Shown here: positions 13,439 through 19,401 of the stretch, piece after piece | Position numbering within the stretch: position 1 is the stretch's first letter | How the letters are laid out: each line of letters starts with the position of its first letter | NCBI GenBank assembly: GCA_910578845.1 | Contig: CAJTSL010000059.1 | Location: forward strand, 1-19,401 | Direction of reading: 5' to 3' | From: an uncultured Lachnospiraceae bacterium | GTDB taxonomy: Bacteria > Bacillota > Clostridia > Lachnospirales > Lachnospiraceae | Length of the DNA: 19,401 nt | Program-made: the position numbers and the translations under genes | Notes under the pieces: model-generated | Told to the model about the DNA's origin: nothing | Databases searched by the model: none | The model's input: the letters and a program-made list of their open reading frames with translations, nothing else

Positions 13439-15535
13439 ATGAAGAATGTATCGGATTTTTTTGGATGTAAAGTATTTGATGACAGGGTGATGAAAGCAAA
13501 TTTATCGGCGAAGGTTTATCAATCTTTGAGAAAGACGATTGATGAAGGCGCAAAGCTTGATATTACCGTAGCCAATGCGGTAGCGGCGGCTATGAAAGAC
13601 TGGGCGGTCGATCATGGCGCTACTCACTATACACATTGGTTCCAGCCGCTCACAGGCGTTACGGCAGAAAAACATGACAGTTTTATTTCTCCGTCCCCGG
13701 ATGGCGGTGTGATTATGGAGTTTTCCGGAAATGAACTGATTAAAGGAGAACCGGATGCTTCGTCGTTTCCCTCCGGCGGACTTCGGGCTACTTTTGAAGC
13801 GCGGGGATACACGGCGTGGGATCCTACTTCCTATGCTTTTATTAAGGGCAATACATTGTGTATTCCCACCGCATTCTGTTCTTATGGCGGAGAAGCGCTG
13901 GATAAGAAAACGCCGTTGCTCCGTTCTATGGAAGCGTTAAATAAGCAGGCAATCCGTATCCTTAATCTGTTTGGAAACGACGATGTGAAATGTGTCCGCA
14001 CATCCGTAGGGCCGGAACAGGAATATTTTCTTATAACAAAAGAAATGTATGAACAAAGGAGAGATCTTCGATTTACGGGACGCACTCTTTTTGGCGCGAA
14101 ACCGCCAAAAGGACAGGAGATGGATGATCATTATTTTGGAGTGATCAAGCCGAGGGTTGCCGCCTATATGGAAGAGCTGAATGAAGAACTCTGGAAGCTG
14201 GGCATTCTGGCAAAGACGGAGCATAACGAAGTTGCTCCGGCACAGCATGAACTTGCCCCTATCTATGCAACAACCAATATTGCAACAGATCATAACCAGC
14301 TGACAATGGAAATTATGCAGAAGGTTGCGGCTAAGCACGGGCTTGTGTGCCTGCTTCATGAAAAACCGTTTGCCGGAGTAAATGGAAGCGGAAAACATAA
14401 CAACTGGTCGCTGGCTACGGATAGAGGCGTGAATCTGCTGTCGCCGGGTGAAACGCCATATGAAAACGCACAGTTTTTATTATTCCTTTGCGCGGTTATC
14501 AAGGCGGTGGACGATTATCAGGATCTGCTCCGTCTTTCTGTCGCAACGGCAGGAAACGATCATAGGCTTGGGGCAAACGAAGCGCCCCCGGCAGTCATTT
14601 CTATTTTCCTTGGAGAAGAATTGAATGCAGTGCTGGAAGCGATCGAGACCGGTACGCCATATGCGGGAACTGAAAAAACACAGATGAAGCTCGGCGTGGA
14701 CGTACTTCCAAAGTTTAACCGCGATACCACAGACCGCAACCGTACGTCGCCGTTTGCGTTTACCGGAAATAAATTTGAATTCCGTATGCTTGGTTCTTCC
14801 AACAGCATTGCCTGTGCAAACATCATGCTGAACAGCGCAGTGGCGGAAAGCTTGAAAATCTATGCAGACAGACTGGAAAAAGCGGAGAATTTTGAAGACG
14901 TACTGCACGAAATGATTTGCAAGACCATCAAAGACCATAAACATGTTATTTTCAACGGGAATGGTTATGACGACACATGGATCAGGGAAGCTGTAGAAAA
15001 GAGAGGGCTTCTTAACTATCGTACGACCCCGGATTGCATGCCGCATTTGCTGGATGAAAAGAACATACGGATGCTAACGTCCCATAAAGTATTTTCAGAA
15101 GCGGAGCTGAAGTCCAGATGTGAAATTATGTTGGAAAACTATTGTAAGACGGTTCTGATTGAAGCAAATACCATGATCGATATGGCAAAGACAGAGATTG
15201 CTCCGGCAGTAAGCGCGTATGTACTGGAACTTGCAAATACAGCAGCGGCAAAAAAAGCGGTCGATGATTCTCTTGCATGCGGTTATGAGACTGGGCTTCT
15301 TAAAAAACTTGCAAGATTGGAAGAACAGATTGCGGTCAAGACCGATGAATTGGAAGAAGCCGTGATGAGGCTTAATGATGCGGAAGATGTTGAAACGCAG
15401 TCTTACATGATTCGGGATGCCGTTTTAGGAAAAATGAGCGGGCTACGGGTTGCCTGTGACGAGGCGGAAACGATGACGGCAAAGAAATACTGGCCATTCC
15501 CGACTTATGGCGATTTACTGTTTGGCGTAAAATAA
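13439..15535 (+). CDS. glnN: Type III glutamine synthetase (GlnN)
   Basis: A 698-residue cytoplasmic enzyme making glutamine from glutamate, ammonia and ATP. Length and motifs are those of the type III family rather than the roughly 450-residue GlnA. Motifs are THYTHWFQPLTG, GPEQEYFLI (a metal-binding glutamate), TEHNEVAPAQHELAPIY, and VNGSGKHNNWSL in the ammonium/glutamate and ATP region. NRDTTDRNRTSPFAFTGNKF matches the conserved arginine-containing substrate site. A long C-terminal helical part (from about residue 560) is typical of GlnN. The ATG at 13439 is chosen because AAGGAG (13426-13431) precedes it by 7 bases. The in-frame TTG at 13403 lies inside leader terminator 2. It is followed by the Amt-PII gene after 32 bases. 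Expression is probably set by the two-switch leader. Confidence 0.96.
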   Translation: MKNVSDFFGCKVFDDRVMKANLSAKVYQSLRKTIDEGAKLDITVANAVAAAMKDWAVDHGATHYTHWFQPLTGVTAEKHDSFISPSPDGGVIMEFSGNELIKGEPDASSFPSGGLRATFEARGYTAWDPTSYAFIKGNTLCIPTAFCSYGGEALDKKTPLLRSMEALNKQAIRILNLFGNDDVKCVRTSVGPEQEYFLITKEMYEQRRDLRFTGRTLFGAKPPKGQEMDDHYFGVIKPRVAAYMEELNEELWKLGILAKTEHNEVAPAQHELAPIYATTNIATDHNQLTMEIMQKVAAKHGLVCLLHEKPFAGVNGSGKHNNWSLATDRGVNLLSPGETPYENAQFLLFLCAVIKAVDDYQDLLRLSVATAGNDHRLGANEAPPAVISIFLGEELNAVLEAIETGTPYAGTEKTQMKLGVDVLPKFNRDTTDRNRTSPFAFTGNKFEFRMLGSSNSIACANIMLNSAVAESLKIYADRLEKAENFEDVLHEMICKTIKDHKHVIFNGNGYDDTWIREAVEKRGLLNYRTTPDCMPHLLDEKNIRMLTSHKVFSEAELKSRCEIMLENYCKTVLIEANTMIDMAKTEIAPAVSAYVLELANTAAAKKAVDDSLACGYETGLLKKLARLEEQIAVKTDELEEAVMRLNDAEDVETQSYMIRDAVLGKMSGLRVACDEAETMTAKKYWPFPTYGDLLFGVK

Positions 15536-15567
15536 ATTGATAATTTACCTGATTGGAGGAGTGAAAT

Positions 15568-17325
15568 ATGGATGAAGTTATGAAAGAATTGGTGCAGGAA
15601 GCAGTATCCGGCGAAGTGTTCGGTGTCTGGTTTTTAATTGGCGCCACATTGGTATTCTGGATGCAGGCAGGTTTTGCAATGGTAGAGGCAGGATTTACCA
15701 GAGCAAAAAATACAGGAAATATTATTATGAAGAACTTGATGGATTTTTGTATTGGAACCGTAGTATTTATACTGATTGGTTTTGGTTTGCTGATGGGAGA
15801 AGATTTGCTTGGATTTATCGGAAGACCGAGATTTGATTTATTTACGGCATATGCGGAGTTTGATTTTTCAAGCTTTGTATTTAACCTTGTATTCTGTGCC
15901 ACAACGGCAACCATCGTATCCGGCGCAATGGCAGAACGCACAAAATTTCTTTCCTATTGTATTTATTCCGGCGTGATTTCTGCTTTGATTTATCCGATTG
16001 AAGCACATTGGATATGGGGAGGAGGATGGCTGGCGCAGATTGGATTCCACGATTTTGCCGGTTCCTGTGCGATTCATATGGTAGGCGGTATTTCCGCATT
16101 GATTGGCGCCAAAATTCTTGGACCCCGTATCGGAAAGTTTACCAGAGATAAGAGCGGAAAAGTCGTGAAAGTAAATGCGTTTCCGGGACACAGCATTGCG
16201 CTTGGAGCGCTTGGGGTATTTATTCTTTGGCTTGGTTGGTATGGATTTAATGGTGCGGCTGCAACTTCTATTGCTCAGCTTGGTTCTATTTTCCTGACGA
16301 CAACTGTCGCACCAGCTGTTGCAACGGTTGTCTGTATGGTCTTTACATGGATAAAATACGGGAAACCGGATGTTTCCATGTGTCTGAACGCATCGTTAGC
16401 AGGGCTTGTGGCAATCACGGCGCCGTGTGATGTGACGGATGCATTCGGTGCGGCGGTAATCGGAGCAGTTGCAGGACTTTTGGTCGTGCTTGGCGTGTGG
16501 CTTCTTGACCATGTTCTTCGCATTGATGATCCGGTCGGAGCAGTTGCCGTGCATTGTATGAATGGGATATGGGGCACGCTGGCGGTTGGGTTATTTGCTA
16601 CGGAGACAGCTCCGGGATATAGTGTCGCAAATGCTTCGGGAGAAACTTTAACCGGTCTGTTTTATGGCGGAGGTTTTGGCTTATTGAAACTTCAGTTTAT
16701 CGGATTTGTCAGTGTCGCGGCATGGACAGCAGTTACGATAACGATTACGTTCCTTGTGATCAGAGCCATTGCGGGTCTTCGTGCGGATAGAGAAGAAGAA
16801 ATGGTTGGACTTGATGCGTCAGAACATGGTCTTCCTTCTGCATATGCGGGCTTTGCAATGCTTCCGGAGTATATTGAAGAAGGAAATGACCCTGTAGCGG
16901 TATCAGGTGATACTCCGGTTGCGGAAGCAGTACCGGTTAAGAGAGTTCCCTCATTTGAAGAAGGAACTCCGAAATTTACGAAAATTGAAATCGTCTGTAA
17001 GGAATCCAAATTTGAATCATTAAAAAGTGCGATGATGAAGCTTGGAATTACCGGTATGACAGTTTCACATGTACTGGGGTGCGGGATCCAGAAAGGCAAA
17101 CCGGAGTATTATCGTGGCGTACAAGTAGAAGCGAATCTGCTTCCCAAAGTACAGGTGGACATTGTAGTCAGTGCAGTTCCGGTACGTAAAGTGATTGAAA
17201 CAGCGAAGAAGGTACTGTACACGGGGCATATTGGAGATGGGAAAATTTTTGTTTATGATGTAGAAAATGTGGTGAAAGTAAGAACCGGAGAAGAAGGATT
17301 TGACGCCCTTCAGGATGTAGAATAA
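15568..17325 (+). CDS. amt: Ammonium channel (Amt) with fused C-terminal PII (GlnB/GlnK) domain
   Basis: A 585-residue membrane protein. Residues 1 to about 420 are an Amt/Mep/Rh channel. AGFAMVEAGFTRAKNTGNI is the family's N-terminal signature, IEAHWIWGGGWL surrounds the outer vestibule, and AIHMVGG and VHCMNGIWG carry the twin pore histidines. After a linker (about 421-469), residues 470-585 are a complete PII signalling domain. It starts FTKIEIVCKESKFESLKSAM, has a T-loop QKGKPEYYRGVQVEANLLPK with the tyrosine before RG, and ends in the PII signature TGHIGDGKIFVYDVENVVKV with RTGEEG. PII proteins bind ATP/ADP and 2-oxoglutarate and plug Amt channels, so here gate and channel are one polypeptide. 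GGAGGAG lies upstream of the ATG. It is co-directional with glnN, 32 bases downstream, almost certainly one operon. Confidence 0.95.
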   Translation: MDEVMKELVQEAVSGEVFGVWFLIGATLVFWMQAGFAMVEAGFTRAKNTGNIIMKNLMDFCIGTVVFILIGFGLLMGEDLLGFIGRPRFDLFTAYAEFDFSSFVFNLVFCATTATIVSGAMAERTKFLSYCIYSGVISALIYPIEAHWIWGGGWLAQIGFHDFAGSCAIHMVGGISALIGAKILGPRIGKFTRDKSGKVVKVNAFPGHSIALGALGVFILWLGWYGFNGAAATSIAQLGSIFLTTTVAPAVATVVCMVFTWIKYGKPDVSMCLNASLAGLVAITAPCDVTDAFGAAVIGAVAGLLVVLGVWLLDHVLRIDDPVGAVAVHCMNGIWGTLAVGLFATETAPGYSVANASGETLTGLFYGGGFGLLKLQFIGFVSVAAWTAVTITITFLVIRAIAGLRADREEEMVGLDASEHGLPSAYAGFAMLPEYIEEGNDPVAVSGDTPVAEAVPVKRVPSFEEGTPKFTKIEIVCKESKFESLKSAMMKLGITGMTVSHVLGCGIQKGKPEYYRGVQVEANLLPKVQVDIVVSAVPVRKVIETAKKVLYTGHIGDGKIFVYDVENVVKVRTGEEGFDALQDVE

Positions 17326-17376
17326 AAGTCAGGACAGATAGAAATTAAATATTGCAGAGGTATTTGAGAAAAGAGA

Positions 17377-17518
17377 AGTAGTACAGGTGATCGCTTACAG
17401 CGAGTGTGGAATAGTGAGAGCCGCATAGCAGAGCTTGTATGAATAATAATTTGGATCGGAGATGTGATACTGGTAAACCGAGGAATCTGGCAAAATCCGT
17501 TACGGTGGAATGATACGG
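17377..17518 (+). promoter_or_regulatory. T-box-like leader upstream of purF (degenerate, uncertain)
   Basis: The region reads like T-box stem I: AGTAG (17377-17381), ACAGCGAG (17397-17404), and a helix TGTGG (17405-17409) with CCGCA (17421-17425) enclosing GTGAGAG. Then comes GAATAATAATTTGGA (17441-17455), where the specifier position would be AAT (Asn codon). An antiterminator-like part follows: CCGT (17497-17500), GGTGGA (17504-17509) and ACGG (17515-17518). The canonical T-box core GGTGGNACC is not conserved, and no intrinsic terminator or obvious anti-Shine-Dalgarno follows. It may be a decayed or unusual T-box, or chance resemblance. Confidence 0.35.
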
Positions 17519-17549
17519 AATACTCTAAATGGCGGGAGGAAATAAGATT

Positions 17550-18968
17550 ATGGATATTCATGAAGAATGCGGTGTGTTCGGAGTGATGGGTACAAAAAAA
17601 GAAAATGTCGCAAACATTGTTTATTACGGGTTATATGCCTTGCAGCACAGAGGGCAGGAGAGCTGTGGAATTGTCGTGAATGATGACGGCGCGTTTTTTT
17701 CCTATAAAGATCTGGGTCTTGTCAGCGAAGTGTTTTCTAAAGATACGTTGACGCATCTGCCGATGGGAAATATGGCGGTGGGACATGTAAGATATGGGAC
17801 AACCGGAAGAAACACAAGAAATAACTGTCAGCCTATTGAAGTCAATCACCAGAAAGGGAAGATGGCGCTGGCGCACAATGGAAATTTGAGCAATGCATTG
17901 GAGCTTCGCGATAAACTAGAATTATCGGGGGCAATTTTCCATACAACCAGTGATACGGAAACCATAGCATATGTGATTACGAAAGAAAGGCTTATGACGC
18001 CAAGCATTGAGGAAGCAGTCAGCAACTCGATGAATTTACTGGAAGGCGCTTATTCGTTGGTGTTGATTTCTTCTACAAAGATGATTGCGGTAAGGGATCC
18101 ACATGGGTTCCGGCCGCTCTGCTATGGAAAGATGGTGGACGGGGCATATGTGGCCGCATCCGAAAGCTGTGCCTTGTCAGCGGTAGGAGCGGAATTTATC
18201 CGTGATGTGCAGCCAGGAGAGATTCTGGTGTTTACGGAAAACGGTGTGGAATCAAGGAGAGAACACTGTGAAAAGCAGAGGCAAAGAACTTGTATTTTTG
18301 AATACATTTATTTTGCAAGGCCGGATTCTGTTATAGATGGTATATCCGTGCACGAATCTCGTATGAAAGCCGGTGAATTACTGGCAGAGAGTTATCCCAA
18401 ATGCGCGGATATTGTGATTGGCGTTCCCGACAGCGGATTGGATGCGGCATTGGGATATGCGAAAAAATCAGGAATTCCTTACGGGATTGGACTGATAAAA
18501 AATAAATATATTGGAAGGACATTCATTTCTCCGGGACAAAATGAACGTTTGGATCAGGTCGGGATAAAGCTGAACCCTGTAAAGAAGGTAATTGATGGAA
18601 AAAGAGTTGTACTAATTGATGATTCCATTGTTAGAGGGACGACCAGTAAACATATTGTAAAGCTTTTACGTGATGCCGGAGCGAAAGAGATCCATATGAG
18701 AATTTCTGCTCCTCCGTTTTTATATCCTTGTTATTATGGAACGGATATTGATTCTGAAGAAAACCTGATCGCATGTCATCATAGCATGAACGAGATTGCA
18801 TGGATGATAGGAGTAGATTCTTTGGGATATTTACCAATCGAGAAACTGCATAAACTGATAGACAGCGAAAATTATTGCGCTGCCTGCTTTCAGGGGGAAT
18901 ATCCTACTAAAATCCCGGCAGACCTGCGTAAGGATCGCTTTGAAAGGAAATTATCTGAACGGACTTGA
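17550..18968 (+). CDS. purF: Amidophosphoribosyltransferase (PurF), Fe-S type
   Basis: A 472-residue enzyme catalysing the first committed step of purine synthesis, PRPP plus glutamine to phosphoribosylamine. The N-terminal class II glutaminase domain starts with the short propeptide MDIHEE before Cys7 (CGVFGVMG), the nucleophile exposed by processing. YALQHRGQESCGI, VGHVRYGTTG and LAHNGNLSN are glutaminase landmarks. The C-terminal phosphoribosyltransferase domain has the PRPP loop VVLIDDSIVRGTTS. Cysteines in CIFEYIYFARPD, in PCYYGTDID and in CAACFQGEY match the 4Fe-4S ligands of the B. subtilis type. GGGAGG (17534-17539) precedes the ATG at 17550, which is preferred over an in-frame start 21 bases upstream. 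It lies outside any pur operon in this window and next to glnN and amt, which make and supply its glutamine. Confidence 0.96.
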   Translation: MDIHEECGVFGVMGTKKENVANIVYYGLYALQHRGQESCGIVVNDDGAFFSYKDLGLVSEVFSKDTLTHLPMGNMAVGHVRYGTTGRNTRNNCQPIEVNHQKGKMALAHNGNLSNALELRDKLELSGAIFHTTSDTETIAYVITKERLMTPSIEEAVSNSMNLLEGAYSLVLISSTKMIAVRDPHGFRPLCYGKMVDGAYVAASESCALSAVGAEFIRDVQPGEILVFTENGVESRREHCEKQRQRTCIFEYIYFARPDSVIDGISVHESRMKAGELLAESYPKCADIVIGVPDSGLDAALGYAKKSGIPYGIGLIKNKYIGRTFISPGQNERLDQVGIKLNPVKKVIDGKRVVLIDDSIVRGTTSKHIVKLLRDAGAKEIHMRISAPPFLYPCYYGTDIDSEENLIACHHSMNEIAWMIGVDSLGYLPIEKLHKLIDSENYCAACFQGEYPTKIPADLRKDRFERKLSERT

Positions 18969-19000
18969 AACCGGATGCGACAGGAATGGCCGGATTTTTC
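18964..19000 (+). terminator. Weak candidate terminator after purF
   Basis: CCGG repeats flank a loop just after the purF stop (AAACCGG ... GGCCGGATTTTTC). The outer A and T runs could extend the stem with a bulge, and ATTTTTC would be the U-tract. The stem is short and the call is tentative. Confidence 0.35.
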
Positions 19001-19055
19001 AAGGGTTTGCCTAAAGACTTATTGGAGGTTGGTTTGGATATTTAGTGTGAAAAAA

Positions 19056-19071
19056 GTTAGTAGTAACTAAC
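19056..19071. promoter_or_regulatory. Inverted repeat, possible operator
   Basis: GTTAGT (19056-19061) and ACTAAC (19066-19071) form a perfect 6-bp inverted repeat around AGTA. It lies 23 bases before a BlaI-like frame. GGTTAG recurs twice just downstream. It could be the binding site of a dimeric repressor such as the one that fragment derives from, but it does not match the classical BlaI site. Confidence 0.3.
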
Positions 19072-19094
19072 TTGTTGGTTAGAGTGATGAAACT

Positions 19095-19229
19095 ATGGTT
19101 AGTTTTGAGGGCAGCAGGAAGAATGCAATGGCGGCACTATTGCAGAATGCAAAGCTAACGGAAGAACAGCTTCAAGAATTGGAAGAAATCTTGGAGAAAG
19201 GCAAAGAGAAGGACAATGACCCAATATGA
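19095..19229 (+). pseudogene. BlaI/MecI-like repressor, C-terminal fragment
   Basis: A 44-codon frame encoding MVSFEGSRKNAMAALLQNAK, then LTEEQLQELEEILEKGKEKD and a stop. The pattern A-L-L-x-x-x-K-L-T-E-E-Q-L-x-E-L-E-x-I-L-E-K resembles the C-terminal dimerisation helices of BlaI/MecI/CopY repressors. The winged-helix N-terminal domain is missing, and the frame has a TAG at 19080-19082. It is probably a truncated gene. The end overlaps the start of another open frame, as blaI often overlaps its downstream partner gene. The call is from pattern only. Confidence 0.4.
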
Positions 19230-19401
19230 CAGTACGAGAATTGTGGGAAAGTGGAGCAGGCTTGTTGCATTTTTGCTGTGTTTATTATATCATATAGATT
19301 CTAAAGTGTGTCCAGATTTCTTTGGTGGTATTTGCATTCGTGTTTCTCTTACGGAAAACTCTGTTGAAAAACAGGGTATTTCTAAAAGGGATGTTATGGG
19401 G
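19216..19401 (+). CDS. Open frame running off the right edge, unidentified
   Basis: An ATG at 19216, with AAGGA just upstream and overlapping the end of the BlaI-like frame by 14 bases, opens a frame that has no stop in the remaining 62 codons. The peptide has a basic N-terminus and one hydrophobic segment (SRLVAFLLCLLYHI, about residues 14-27). A polar part follows, with FFGGICIRVSLTENSVEK. A membrane protein translated together with the repressor fragment is conceivable, but no family is recognised and a chance open frame is possible. Confidence 0.3.
   Translation, partial: MTQYDSTRIVGKWSRLVAFLLCLLYHIDSKVCPDFFGGICIRVSLTENSVEKQGISKRDVMG

Noticed and set aside
1..19401. CRISPR array, tRNA or rRNA genes, complete insertion sequence
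   Set aside because: No regularly spaced repeats, no tRNA-like cloverleaf ending or rRNA sequence, and no complete transposase frame were seen; only an intron-protein fragment and unassigned debris.

Overview
The window looks like chromosome from a low-to-moderate GC, anaerobic gut-type Firmicute (Clostridia, probably Lachnospiraceae). Support for this is a type III glutamine synthetase, an Amt-PII fusion protein, ANTAR-type hexaloop hairpins, a T-box-like leader, a Fe-S type PurF and a group II intron protein fragment. The assignment rests on family resemblance only; no rRNA or tRNA gene was seen.

Positions 1-5215 are an AT-rich accessory region of small, unrelated, mostly single genes. In order these are the end of an MBL-fold hydrolase, a GNAT acetyltransferase, a stand-alone TfoX C-terminal domain protein, a DUF3267-type HELLH membrane protein, an ArsC-family protein with a peptide deformylase stub, a macro-domain protein, a small membrane protein, and a ZmaR-type GNAT gene whose full reading frame is broken by a TGA at codon 18. 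Positions 5216-7660 are debris of mobile elements: a 5'-truncated group II intron protein joined to another gene's tail, further frame-broken fragments, a shortened PIN-domain gene with a small overlapping partner, and two hairpins of unknown origin.

Positions 7660-12912 look GC-richer and hold a sugar-acid catabolic locus. On the minus strand are an IlvD/Edd-family (YjhG/YagF-like) dehydratase, a KDPG-type aldolase and what looks like the first codons of a lost 2-keto-3-deoxygluconate kinase. Divergently, on the plus strand, are a GntP permease and a FadR-type GntR regulator. The two divergent promoters both have TTGACA, a 17-nt spacer and a good -10, and each spacer region carries a copy of the same CATA-N5-TATG-like element, a natural candidate operator for the regulator. 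The logic is uptake (GntP), dehydration to a 2-keto-3-deoxy acid, and aldol cleavage, with the kinase step apparently lost locally.

Positions 13236-18968 are a nitrogen-assimilation block: a strong promoter, a leader with two tandem hexaloop-hairpin/terminator switches, glnN, an ammonium channel with a fused C-terminal PII domain, and then purF behind a T-box-like but degenerate leader. Ammonium import, its PII sensing, its fixation into glutamine and a glutamine-consuming amidotransferase are thus adjacent. The right edge holds a BlaI-like C-terminal fragment and an open reading frame that runs off the window.
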